Shown in pieces: positions 32,146 to 40,706 of a stretch of 64,000 nucleotides of DNA. The stretch comes from an uncultured Bacteroidota bacterium (GTDB lineage Bacteria; Bacteroidota; Bacteroidia; Bacteroidales; P3): the NCBI GenBank assembly GCA_902762805.1, contig CACWPQ010000005.1, positions 28,937-92,936 on the forward strand. Direction: 5' to 3'. Under the pieces are notes generated by a model. It made no database searches and had not been told where the DNA came from. It was given only the letters and a program-made list of their open reading frames with translations. How positions within the stretch are numbered: the stretch's first letter is position 1; every line of letters starts with the position of its first letter. Both the position numbers and the translations under genes were made by a program.

Positions 32146-33248
32146 GCGTTGATGGTGTCGATGATGGCTTGTGCGGTGCGGAGGCTGGCGCCCGGGCCGC
32201 CGAGTTTGGCTTCCACGCGGCGGTAGCCCTCGAGCATGGTGGCGCGGCAGCCGGCGTCGGTCGCAATGAGGCGGAACTCCTCTTCGAGGCGCTGGTCGTT
32301 GAAGTCCTCCTGCAGCAGTTCGGTGACCACGTTGCTATCGTCAATCAAGTCGACGAGGGCGATGTGGTTGATCCGCTTGCCGACGAGGGCTTTGGCCAAG
32401 GCGATGGAGATGGGGTTGGCGCGGTAGCAGACCACTTGGGGCACGTGGAAGAGGGCTGTCTCGAGGGTGGCGGTGCCGGAGCAGACGATAGCGGCGTGGG
32501 CCTCGGCGAGCAGAGGGTAGGTCTGGTCATGGCGCACGGCAACGTTGCTGCCGGCGGGTATCAGGCTGCTGTAGAACGACTCGCCCACGATGCTCATGCC
32601 AGCCACGGCGAATTGGTATTCGGGGTGCCGCTGTGCGAGGCGAACCATATAGGGGAGGCTGTTGCGTATTTCCTGCTTGCGGCTGCCGGGGAGGAGGGCT
32701 ATCAGATTGTTTGAGTGCTTGAGTGCTTGATTGTTTGAGTGGGGGGTGATGGCGTCGAGGAGGGGGTGGCCGACATAGGTGGACTGGGGCATGCGGTTGG
32801 CAGCGTAGAACTGCTGCTCGAAGGGGAGGATGTAGCAGAGGCGGTCGAGGTATTGGCGCATGCCTTTGAGGCGTCCTTTCTTCCATGCCCAGAGCTGGGG
32901 CGAGACGTAGTGGATGGCCTTGAAGCCTTGCTCGTGGGCCCAGCGCTCGATTTTTAGGTTGAAGCCCGGGTAGTCGATACCGATGACGGCGTCGGGTTGC
33001 CACTGGAGGATGTCTTGCTTGCAGAAGCTTATGTTGCCGAGCACGGTGCGGAGGTGGCGCACCACTTCGACGAAGCCCATGATGGCCAGGTTGCGGATGT
33101 GGCGCACCGGCGAGCCGGCCTCGTCGGCCATGCGGTCGCCGCCCCAGAAGCGGAACTCGGCAGCGGGGTCCAGCTGCCGCAGGGCGCGCAGGAGGTGGGC
33201 TCCGAGGAGGTCGCCCGAGGCTTCGCCGGCTATGACATAGTACTTCAT
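32142..33248 (-). CDS. lpxB: lipid-A-disaccharide synthase
   Basis: A 368-residue GT19 enzyme that joins UDP-2,3-diacylglucosamine and lipid X in lipid A synthesis at the inner membrane. Motifs: MKYYVIAGEASGDLLGA, GIDYPGFN, SPQLWAWK, IALLPGSRKQEI and YRANPIS. ATG 33248 is chosen for the canonical start. Residues about 170-183 (SNNQALKHSNN) are an octamer-repeat insert between GHPLLDAI and IALLPGSR. It overlaps a small membrane gene upstream and SpoIID downstream. Confidence 0.97.
   Translation of the reverse strand: MKYYVIAGEASGDLLGAHLLRALRQLDPAAEFRFWGGDRMADEAGSPVRHIRNLAIMGFVEVVRHLRTVLGNISFCKQDILQWQPDAVIGIDYPGFNLKIERWAHEQGFKAIHYVSPQLWAWKKGRLKGMRQYLDRLCYILPFEQQFYAANRMPQSTYVGHPLLDAITPHSNNQALKHSNNLIALLPGSRKQEIRNSLPYMVRLAQRHPEYQFAVAGMSIVGESFYSSLIPAGSNVAVRHDQTYPLLAEAHAAIVCSGTATLETALFHVPQVVCYRANPISIALAKALVGKRINHIALVDLIDDSNVVTELLQEDFNDQRLEEEFRLIATDAGCRATMLEGYRRVEAKLGGPGASLRTAQAIIDTINA
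32703..32742. repeat. octamer array in lpxB
   Basis: Five 8-bp units (TTGAGTGC, TTGATTGT, TTGAGTGG forms), read in frame as an SNNQALKHSNN peptide in a loop of LpxB. Confidence 0.85.
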
Positions 33249-33538
33249 TGTGGCTGCAATATGTTGGACTTCAGCAGGAAGGCGAGGTAGGGGATGAGGG
33301 TGAGGAAGAGGGTGACGAAGATGGTTTTGACGGCGGTGGAGTGCTGGAGGTGGACGGAGTGGCGCAGGAGGAGTATGGGGGGGATGAAGCATGCGGCATA
33401 CCAGCGCAGGTGTTCGCCGAGGGGCAGGCCTGCGATGAGGAGGCCGAGGGTGAGCAGTGCGGCGGTGGCGGCCATGGAGCCGAGGCCGAGGAGCAGGCCG
33501 GAGCCGACGGTGTTGCGGAAGAGGCGCTCTTTAATCAT
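33245..33538 (-). CDS. small membrane protein
   Basis: A 97-residue protein with about three transmembrane helices (15-40, 45-60, 72-90). It overlaps surE upstream by 8 nt and lpxB downstream by 4 nt, so it is co-translated. It resembles small proteins found between surE and lpxB in other Bacteroidota. Function unknown. Confidence 0.8.
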   Translation of the reverse strand: MIKERLFRNTVGSGLLLGLGSMAATAALLTLGLLIAGLPLGEHLRWYAACFIPPILLLRHSVHLQHSTAVKTIFVTLFLTLIPYLAFLLKSNILQPQ

Positions 33539-34298
33539 GGCCGAAGGTGTTGGTGAGGGCGGGGATGGCGGAGTAGTGGGTGAAGTCGGGCTGGATGGGG
33601 ACGATGGAGACGTAGCCGTGTTCGAGTGCCCATTGGTCGGAGGTTTCGGGAGGGTTGTTGCACTGGAATTTGCCGGTGAGCCACCAGTAGGGGAAGCCTT
33701 GCGGGTCGAGGCGTTTTTCGAAGCTGTCGAGCCATTTGGCGCGTGCTTCGTGGCATACGCGGAGGCCTTTGATCTGGTCGGCGGGGAGTCGTGGGATGTT
33801 GACGTTGAGGGATACGTCGGGCGGGAGGCCTTTGTCGAGTGCGGTGGCGATGATTTGGGTGACGGAGGGGATGGCGCCGGAGAAGTCGGCTTCGGGGTTG
33901 TGGTTGAGGAGAGAGAAGCCTATGGCCGGGAAGCCGAGTGCGGTGGCTTCGATGACGGCGCCCATTGTGCCGCTGTAGAGGACGTTGATGGAGGCGTTGG
34001 AGCCGTGGTTGATGCCAGAGAGGACGAGTGCGGGGGGGCGAGGGCAGAAGTATTCGGAGGCGAGTTTGACGCAGTCGACGGGTGTGCCGTCGCAGGCGTA
34101 GACGTTGAGGCCGTTGCTTTCTTTGATGGTGCGCACGCGGAGTGGGCGTGCGGAGGTGATGCTGTGGCTGGTGCCGGAGGCGTTGCGTTCGGGTGCCATG
34201 ACGACGACGTCGCCGAATTGCATGGCTATTTCGTCGAGGGTGCGGAGGCCTTTGGCTGCGAAGCCGTCGTCGTTGGTGATGAGTATGAGGGGTCTCAT
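33531..34298 (-). CDS. surE: 5'/3'-nucleotidase SurE
   Basis: A 255-residue survival protein E, a metal-dependent phosphatase of nucleoside monophosphates. It has the N-terminal metal site ITNDDGF, then APERNASG, TPVDCVKL and LVLSGINHGSN. ATG 34298 overlaps the upstream DUF4340 stop as ATGA. Length is normal. Confidence 0.97.
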   Translation of the reverse strand: MRPLILITNDDGFAAKGLRTLDEIAMQFGDVVVMAPERNASGTSHSITSARPLRVRTIKESNGLNVYACDGTPVDCVKLASEYFCPRPPALVLSGINHGSNASINVLYSGTMGAVIEATALGFPAIGFSLLNHNPEADFSGAIPSVTQIIATALDKGLPPDVSLNVNIPRLPADQIKGLRVCHEARAKWLDSFEKRLDPQGFPYWWLTGKFQCNNPPETSDQWALEHGYVSIVPIQPDFTHYSAIPALTNTFGHD

Positions 34299-35407
34299 TG
34301 GTTGAGTTTTATGTCTTTGCCGAGGAAGTAGGAGGCTGGTTGTAGGATGTTGTCGAAGGTGAAGTACTGGATGAGGACGGTGTCCTGGCCTGGGTTTTCG
34401 GGTAGGTGGCGGTTGCAGTCGCCCCGGACGATGGCGTAGAGGCGGTCGAGGTCGAAGGTTTCGTAGAGTTCGGGGTCGGGCATTTTGGCGAGGTCGTCGG
34501 GGTTGGTGTATTTGATGAAGGTGGCGATGCGCGAGGTGCGGCCGGCGGTGTCGGTGACGGTGAGGATGGAGCGGGGTGTGCCGGAGACGCAGGTGTCGGC
34601 GAAGGAGTTGGGGACGATGGAGGCGAATTCGTCGAAGGCGAGCCATGTGAAGGAGGAGAGCATCTGGGCCACGCGGGCGGTGTCGAAGCCGTCGACACGC
34701 TGGTGGTTCTGCAGCATTTCCATGGCGAAGCCGTTGCCGTCGCGGAGGATGGCGAAGCTTTCGTGCGGTGTGTCGGGGAGTTGGAGTTCGATGCGTTGGA
34801 TGGCGTGGACGTCGAGGTCGGTGATGACGTGGGAGCGCCATTTGAGTGGGTCGGCAGGGAAGCGCGGTGTGAGGAAGCCGCGGAAGCCTGGGATGTGGAT
34901 GATGTAGGGTACTTTGTCGCCTTCGCGGTACATGAAGGAGGCGAGCATGTCCTGGGTTTCGCGTCCGACGTGGTAGGTGACAGTGAGGCGTTCGCGGGGG
35001 AAGAGTTGGAGGCGTCCGCCGAAGAGGTTGATGAGGGGTGTGCGCTGGTAGACTTCGACTTTGATGGCGCGGGCGGCGAGGTCTTTGACGGCGTTGGGGA
35101 TGGCGTTTTTGTTGACTTGCTGGCGGATGCGCATGTCGCGCAGTGTTTCGAGGAGGAGGTCGACGAGGGGTTGGTTGGCTGGGTAGCGGTTGTCGACGGT
35201 CCAGGCGCTGTCGGCCAGTCGCTGGAGGGTGACGTGGTGGTCTTGTTTGTCGGCGATGAAGATGCGGGTGATGGTGGAGGTGTCGGCTATGTGGTAGTCT
35301 TGCTTGAAGGTGGCTGAGCGCGACTGTGTGGCGGCGACGATGATGGCCACCACGGCGATGAGCACGGCGGCGGCGATGAGGATGATGTTGCGTTTCTTTT
35401 TATTCAT
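34295..35407 (-). CDS. DUF4340-like membrane-anchored protein
   Basis: A 370-residue protein with a single N-terminal membrane anchor (8-26) and a large extracytoplasmic beta-rich domain. The pattern ITRIFIADKQDHHVTLQRLADSAWTVDNRY fits DUF4340, which is often linked to GldG-type ABC systems. Here it lies next to the GldF-GldG gene, separated by a dispersed repeat. Confidence 0.72.
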   Translation of the reverse strand: MNKKKRNIILIAAAVLIAVVAIIVAATQSRSATFKQDYHIADTSTITRIFIADKQDHHVTLQRLADSAWTVDNRYPANQPLVDLLLETLRDMRIRQQVNKNAIPNAVKDLAARAIKVEVYQRTPLINLFGGRLQLFPRERLTVTYHVGRETQDMLASFMYREGDKVPYIIHIPGFRGFLTPRFPADPLKWRSHVITDLDVHAIQRIELQLPDTPHESFAILRDGNGFAMEMLQNHQRVDGFDTARVAQMLSSFTWLAFDEFASIVPNSFADTCVSGTPRSILTVTDTAGRTSRIATFIKYTNPDDLAKMPDPELYETFDLDRLYAIVRGDCNRHLPENPGQDTVLIQYFTFDNILQPASYFLGKDIKLNQ

Positions 35408-35435
35408 GGGTCTTTTTTTTCGGGTTGTTGGGGTG

Positions 35436-35522
35436 GGGTTCTCTAGGGGGATGGTAGGGGTTCTCTAGGGGAATACATAGGCCTTTTCCCATTATTACCC
35501 ATCGTTGGGTAGATGTTGGATA
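35436..35522 (+). repeat. GGGGTTCTCTAGGGG dispersed repeat, copy 2
   Basis: Contains two GGGGTTCTCTAGGGG-type units, then AATACATAGGCC, TTTCCCATTATTACCCATCG and TTGGATACTTTTT. Nearly identical to 48212-48325. It lies in the gap between gldFG and DUF4340. Confidence 0.88.
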
Positions 35523-35528
35523 CTTTTT

Positions 35529-38000
35529 CTATGCTTTGGTGTATAATTTCTTGCGTGTGAGTACGATGGCGGCACCGGCGGCTGCGAGGAGCAGCAGCGG
35601 GGCGATGAGGTTGAGGAGTTGGTAGGCTGTGCGGTTGTTTTTGACTTGGATGACGTCGAGTTTGCGGAGTTTGATGTTGCGGGAGCGTGAGGCGAGGAGG
35701 CCGTCGTCGCCGACGAGGTAGTTGACGGCGTTGAGGATGAGGTCGCGGTTGGCGTAGAGGGTTTGGGTGTAGTTGTCGAGGCCGAGGGGGAAGATGGCGC
35801 CGTCTTCGGTGCCGACGCGGTTGCGGATGATGTCGCCGTCGGCGATGACGATCATTTTGGTGGGTTTGCTGAGTTCTTTGTAGCCGATGGCTTCCTGGGA
35901 GGTGAGTGCGGGGCTGAGGCGGTTGCGCCATGCGGAGCGGAATTCGCCTTCGAGGAGGACGGCGACGGGGAGGGAGGAGCGGTTGTAGAGGCGTTGGTCG
36001 GGTTCGGCTTGTGCGTCGGCGAGGTCGACGAGGGCGGGGGCGTTTTTGACGCGGGTGTATTCGGAGCTGGTGAGCAGCACGGTTTTGCGGATGTCGTTGT
36101 CGATGAGGTCGATGCTGGAGATGAAGTCGGTTTTGATGACGTCGAGGTTGCGGACGATGGGGTGTTCGGAGGTGGGGATGAGCTCGGGGAAGTAGTACCA
36201 GGGGACGAAGCGGTATTGTGGCTTTTCGCCGACCATGCCGACCTGCATGGGGATGGGGCGGCAGCGGATGTCCATGAGGAGGTTGGGGTTGAGTCGGACG
36301 CCGTAGGTGAAGAGCATTTCGTCGAGGCCGGTGGCGGTGCGTGTGGCGAGGAACTGGCCGCGGTTCTGCAGGGAGTCGATGTCGGCGTTGAGTGGGTCGA
36401 TGAGCCAGAGGACTTTGCCGCCGTACATGATGTATTGGTCGAGGATGAAGAGGTCTTGGTCGGTGAAGTGCTGGGTGGGTTTGGCGACGATGAGGAGGTC
36501 GAAGCGGTTGATGAAGCGGTAGGAGGAGTCGGATTTGCTCTGTCGGTGCACGGTGAGGGACTGGATTTGGCCGTCGATGGTGACGTAGTCGAGGCTGTAG
36601 AATTCCTGGAGGGCGCGCTGGATGTCGTAGAGCACGGGGCCGGAGAGTTCGCCGTGGCCTTGGAGGAAGCCTATCTGTTGTTTTTGGCCGCGGGCCAGGG
36701 CGCGGATGGCGCTGGTGAGGGCGTACTCGAGGTTCTGGACGGAGTTGTTGAGCAGGTCGTCTTGGCTGACATACTTCTGGCTTTGAAGCAGTTGGATGGA
36801 GGTCTCTTGCCCTTGGTAGATGACGTCGGCGGCGGGGAGGAGTATCTGTTGCGTCATGCCGTTTTCGGTCTGCACCTGTATCTGGGTGGGCTGGATGCCT
36901 TTGGAGGCGAGCTTTTGGTAGAAGACCTGCTGCTCTTCGCGGGTGTCGAAGTTGTTGGGGTTGACGAATTCGTAGTCGATGTTGCTGTTGTAGGCGCGGA
37001 ACTGGTTGAGCATCTCCTTGGTTTCGTTCTGGAGGCGCTTGAAGTCGGCCGGGAATTCGCCTTCGAGGTAGACGCGGTAGAGCACCGGCTCGTCGATGCG
37101 CTTGAGGAGGTCTTTGGTGTGTTTGGAGAGGGTGTAGCGGCGCTCGGAGGTGAGGTCGAGGCGGAGGAAGAGGTATTTCCCGATGACATTGACCGAGATG
37201 ATGATCAGCAGGGCGGCGCCGAGCTCGAGCCAGTGGTTGCGGCGCAGGTTCTTGCGTCCGCGCCATCCGTTCCAGAGGCGGCTCTGGAGCACGAGGCGCG
37301 TGGCCATGAGGAAGAGGGCCATGACGGAGAGGAAGTAGAGCACGTCGCGGGTGTCGACCACGCCGCGGCTGATGCTCTCGTAGTGGTGGGCGGCGCCGAG
37401 CTGCTTGGCGAAGAGGTCGGCGCGGCCGAGGAAGCCCATGTTGTAGATGGATTCGAAGCCGAGGTAGGCCACGGCGCAGAGCAGCGCGGCGAGGATGAAG
37501 GAGACGATTTGGTTCGAGGTGAGCGAGGAGCAGAAGAGGCCGATGGCAGTGAAGGCGCCGCCGAGGAGCAGGAGGCCGATGTAGGAGCCGACGACGGAGC
37601 CGGTGTCGATGTTACCCACGGGGTCGCCGAGGGCGTAGACGCTGAAGTAGCTGACAAGGGTGGGGAGGAGGGAGATGAGGACGAGGGTCCAGGCGGCGAG
37701 GAATTTGGCGAAGACGACCGTCCACTCGCCCAGCGGGCGCGTGAGGAGCATCTCCAGCGTGCCGGTGCGGCGTTCCTCGGCCAGGGAGCGCATCGTGATG
37801 GCGGGGATGAGGAAGAGGTAGAGGAAGGGGCCGATGAGGAAGAGACCCTCGAGCGAGGCGTAGCCATAGTCGAGGATGTTGAAGTCGCTGCGCAGCACCC
37901 ACAGCATCAGGCCCGTCAGCACGAGGAAGACGGCGATGGTGAGGTAGCCGGTGAGCGAGGAGAAGAAACCTCGGAGTTCTTTCTTATAGAGTGTCCACAT
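35529..38000 (-). CDS. GldF-GldG fusion protein, gliding-type ABC permease
   Basis: An 823-residue protein. Residues 1-245 are the GldF ABC-2 permease with six predicted helices (MWTLYKKELRGFFSSLTGYL, ERRTGTLEMLLTRPLGEW). Residues about 255-795 are GldG (RYTLSKHTKDLLKRID, GYKELSKPTKMIVIADGD), ending with a C-terminal membrane helix. In Flavobacterium gldF and gldG are separate genes; here they form one frame with no stop. The ATPase partner GldA is not in the window. The role in gliding is unproven for this organism. Confidence 0.9.
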   Translation of the reverse strand: MWTLYKKELRGFFSSLTGYLTIAVFLVLTGLMLWVLRSDFNILDYGYASLEGLFLIGPFLYLFLIPAITMRSLAEERRTGTLEMLLTRPLGEWTVVFAKFLAAWTLVLISLLPTLVSYFSVYALGDPVGNIDTGSVVGSYIGLLLLGGAFTAIGLFCSSLTSNQIVSFILAALLCAVAYLGFESIYNMGFLGRADLFAKQLGAAHHYESISRGVVDTRDVLYFLSVMALFLMATRLVLQSRLWNGWRGRKNLRRNHWLELGAALLIIISVNVIGKYLFLRLDLTSERRYTLSKHTKDLLKRIDEPVLYRVYLEGEFPADFKRLQNETKEMLNQFRAYNSNIDYEFVNPNNFDTREEQQVFYQKLASKGIQPTQIQVQTENGMTQQILLPAADVIYQGQETSIQLLQSQKYVSQDDLLNNSVQNLEYALTSAIRALARGQKQQIGFLQGHGELSGPVLYDIQRALQEFYSLDYVTIDGQIQSLTVHRQSKSDSSYRFINRFDLLIVAKPTQHFTDQDLFILDQYIMYGGKVLWLIDPLNADIDSLQNRGQFLATRTATGLDEMLFTYGVRLNPNLLMDIRCRPIPMQVGMVGEKPQYRFVPWYYFPELIPTSEHPIVRNLDVIKTDFISSIDLIDNDIRKTVLLTSSEYTRVKNAPALVDLADAQAEPDQRLYNRSSLPVAVLLEGEFRSAWRNRLSPALTSQEAIGYKELSKPTKMIVIADGDIIRNRVGTEDGAIFPLGLDNYTQTLYANRDLILNAVNYLVGDDGLLASRSRNIKLRKLDVIQVKNNRTAYQLLNLIAPLLLLAAAGAAIVLTRKKLYTKA

Positions 38001-38010
38001 GGTTCAGTGG

Positions 38011-39531
38011 TTATTCGATGAATTTTTTGGACTTGCTTTTGCGGCTGCGGCCTTGGTAGATGCCGTCGGAGAGCTCGCGGACGGTCTCGACCATCACCTG
38101 GGTGGCGGCGGAGAGGATGCGGCGGTCGATGTTCTCCCAGACGTCGGTGGTGACGCGGTTGTGCTGCATGCCGTTGAGGGTGGTGAAGACGAGCGAGGGG
38201 ATGCCCATCTGGTCGAAGGCGCGTGCGTCGCCGCGGGGCTCGGCGCCGGCCGAGCGGGCGGAGATGAGGGAGAAGTGGGCCGAGTCGCGCGTGAGGGCCA
38301 TCTGGTAGAGGCCGGGGTAGTGGTTGTCGCCTAGGACGAGGAGGCTGTCGCCGCAGCCCAGGTTCTGCGCGTTGACGAAGGCCTCCACCTTGCGCAGCTT
38401 GGGATAGCCCATCAGGAAGATGCGCGAGCCGAGGAACTGCTGCTCGCTGCCGCTGAAGAGGACGAAGAGGACGCTGCGGCGCGGACGGTAGTTGGGTTGC
38501 GAGAGCAGGCGCGCCACCTCGAGCACCGAAGCCACGCCCGAGGCGTTGATGTCGGCCCCGGGGAAGAGGCAGGTCTCGCCCTGCTGGCCCACGTGGTCGA
38601 GGCTGGCACCGACAACGATGATTTCGTCCTTCAGCTTGCGGTCGTAGCCCGGCAGCAGGCCGAGGACGTTGGCCGTCAGGGCGTGCTGACGGTAGATGGC
38701 GTTGACGTCGATTTCAGCCTTGCGGCGGAGGGTGAAGGACTGGGGCTTGTGGTCGCGGGCGATGTTGTCGATGGCCTCCTCGAGGCGGATGTCCTCGTCG
38801 AGGAGCAGCTCGCGGCCGCAGTCCATGGTCAGCTGCAGGATGGGGAAGGTGCCCATATGGGGCGGCTCGCCGCAGTAGATGCGGCCCTGGGGCTCGTAGG
38901 GGAGGCAGGAGGGGCTGGTGTTGATGGCCAGCATGCCGATGGCGCCGTGGCGCTCGGCGGCGCGGGCCTTGTCGCGCAGGGTGATGTAGTGGTCGGTTAC
39001 GGTGCTGGGCAGCCAGGGGTGCTCCGGCAGGCCGGTCAGCACCACCACTATCTGGCCCTGCACGTCGACCTTGGCGTACTCGTTGTACTCCTCGTCGTCG
39101 ATGCCGTAGCCGACGAAGACCATGCGCGAGTCGATGTAGCCGCGGCCGGTCATGCCGGCGCAGCAGTAGTCGTTGCCCAGGATGAAGGTGCGGCGCTCCT
39201 TGGTGCGGGGGGTGTAGACGTTGAACTTGCAGTTCTCCACCTCGTTGGCCTCGAGGGTGAAACGCTGGAGGTCGGAGCCGATGCCGTAGGTGCCGAGGGC
39301 GCGGCGCACATAGTCGGCAGCGGCGTCATAGCCGACGCAGCCGGCCTGGCGGCCGCGGTAGGTCGCGGACGAGAGCTCTATGATGTGCTTCATGATGGAG
39401 TCGGTGCTCACGGCGGGCATGGGCAGAGGGTCGCGGACCACTTGCGCCGTGGCCGGCACGGCCAGGGTCAGCAGTGCGGCGGCAGCGGCGGTGAGCCTTT
39501 GCAGGCGGCAGCGAAGCGTGTTTTTCTTCAT
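38011..39531 (-). CDS. M28-fold protein lacking catalytic and metal residues
   Basis: A 506-residue secreted protein: signal peptide ends ATAQ, PA-like insert about 110-260, M28 peptidase fold 285-495. The family zinc and catalytic positions are changed: His of HxDH is Ser310 (GASLDHVG), ADDNASG is ADINASG (I328), GEE is GSE (S362), the Asp of NxDMxG is Gln389, and the SDHxPF His is Ala436 (GDARAF). It is therefore almost certainly not an active metallopeptidase and may be a binding protein. It is 10 nt upstream of gldFG on the same strand, so may belong to that unit. Confidence 0.88.
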   Translation of the reverse strand: MKKNTLRCRLQRLTAAAAALLTLAVPATAQVVRDPLPMPAVSTDSIMKHIIELSSATYRGRQAGCVGYDAAADYVRRALGTYGIGSDLQRFTLEANEVENCKFNVYTPRTKERRTFILGNDYCCAGMTGRGYIDSRMVFVGYGIDDEEYNEYAKVDVQGQIVVVLTGLPEHPWLPSTVTDHYITLRDKARAAERHGAIGMLAINTSPSCLPYEPQGRIYCGEPPHMGTFPILQLTMDCGRELLLDEDIRLEEAIDNIARDHKPQSFTLRRKAEIDVNAIYRQHALTANVLGLLPGYDRKLKDEIIVVGASLDHVGQQGETCLFPGADINASGVASVLEVARLLSQPNYRPRRSVLFVLFSGSEQQFLGSRIFLMGYPKLRKVEAFVNAQNLGCGDSLLVLGDNHYPGLYQMALTRDSAHFSLISARSAGAEPRGDARAFDQMGIPSLVFTTLNGMQHNRVTTDVWENIDRRILSAATQVMVETVRELSDGIYQGRSRKSKSKKFIE

Positions 39532-39832
39532 TTTTATAATAATATTTATTATATATCCTATTGTTTTTCAATGCATTGTGTCTACGGGTGGCGACACAAT
39601 ACAGTTACAAAGGTACGTGTTTTTTCCGAACATACCAAGCATTTTTTCAAAAAACATATTAACCTCCCTGATAACAAGATGGTTACCTCCAATGCACCAC
39701 ACTTGTACTTTTTTGAGAAAAAGAACGAAAGGAGGGCATCCCTGTATGGAATACCCTTTTTTGGTATAGTCTGAAGACAAGAAGAATTGCCTCGCATATG
39801 CAAAAAAATTCTGTCAATCCGAAAAATATCCG
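39532..39832. other. intergenic region before the subtilase operon
   Basis: AT-rich with runs of T and A. A minus-strand promoter for the M28-like gene is possible at 39607-39615 (TACCTTTGT on that strand). No ORF or RNA structure of note. Confidence 0.5.
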
Positions 39833-39840
39833 TATCTTTG
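39833..39840 (+). promoter_or_regulatory. -7 element for lipoprotein-subtilase operon
   Basis: TATCTTTG, consensus TAnnTTTG, followed by CC. It is 185 nt before the first ATG, leaving a long leader with no recognised motif. Confidence 0.6.
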
Positions 39841-40024
39841 CCTCGTGAAAAGAGCATCACAAGTCAAACCGAAAATAGTTAAATAAAGTTAAATATCACC
39901 CCTTCGTGTTATGTTTTCGAAAAAAAGTGTGTATTATATATGTAGACGGCGCGCATTCCGACCCGAGGTGAAACACCCCACAGCAGACCCAAACTCAATT
40001 ACAATTCAATAAAATAAGAACATT

Positions 40025-40702
40025 ATGGAAACCAAACACAAAACCTGCCTCGCCTTTTGCCTGCTGGCATTGCTGGCAGCAGGCTGCGAGAGAGAAAACC
40101 ACGCCGCTGGCAGTGGCGATGTCTCCTACAAGGGGGTGTTGCGTTGGGACGCTCACCCCAGGCACACCGATGCCGCCAAGCCGGTATTGGTATGGTCAAT
40201 GCTTACTGACGATGGAAAAACACTCCTCTTGGAAGAAGACGGGCACTTCCTGAAAGCCGGAGCCGCACCCATCGGAGGGGAGGAATATTCGGCGGGCGAC
40301 ACCGTCGAGTTCTCCGGCATCCTCCGCAACGACCGCGATGCCTTCGGCGCAGAAATACAGATACTTTCGCTGCCATCGCCTCCAAATCTCAACCACCTGA
40401 TACACGGCACTTGGGAGGAGCAACCCGGTTCCTACTGCTATGACGTCCCGACATTTGGCAGCAATAGCATCTTCTCAGGTGGCCAAGTCCCTTTCGATAT
40501 TATAAACGGAAGATATCGCGTCACAGAAGATTCTCGGCTCGCAGATGGTCGAAAAATGCTTACGGTTATCGATAGTTTAGGATGCATCTATGCCGAAGTG
40601 CAGATGTGGTTCGACCATTCGAGGCAACTCGTAATGAATGGGCACCCTGGATGCATCCTCGGACAAGTTCATTTCTACAGGTATTTTACAAAAATAAATT
40701 AA
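40025..40702 (+). CDS. secreted lipoprotein of unknown function
   Basis: A 225-residue lipoprotein; lipobox LLAAGC puts Cys at about 21. Beta-rich, with no recognised domain (motifs VEFSGILRNDRDAFGAEI and GTWEEQPGSYCYD). It lies 4 nt upstream of the subtilase gene, so they are co-transcribed; it may be a surface partner or inhibitor-like protein of that protease (inference). Confidence 0.7.
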   Translation: METKHKTCLAFCLLALLAAGCERENHAAGSGDVSYKGVLRWDAHPRHTDAAKPVLVWSMLTDDGKTLLLEEDGHFLKAGAAPIGGEEYSAGDTVEFSGILRNDRDAFGAEIQILSLPSPPNLNHLIHGTWEEQPGSYCYDVPTFGSNSIFSGGQVPFDIINGRYRVTEDSRLADGRKMLTVIDSLGCIYAEVQMWFDHSRQLVMNGHPGCILGQVHFYRYFTKIN

Positions 40703-40706
40703 TACA

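Noticed and set aside
35763..38021. 752-residue plus-strand open frame opposite gldFG
   Set aside because: Biased Gly/Val/Glu composition expected from the antisense of a GC-rich gene; no start context.
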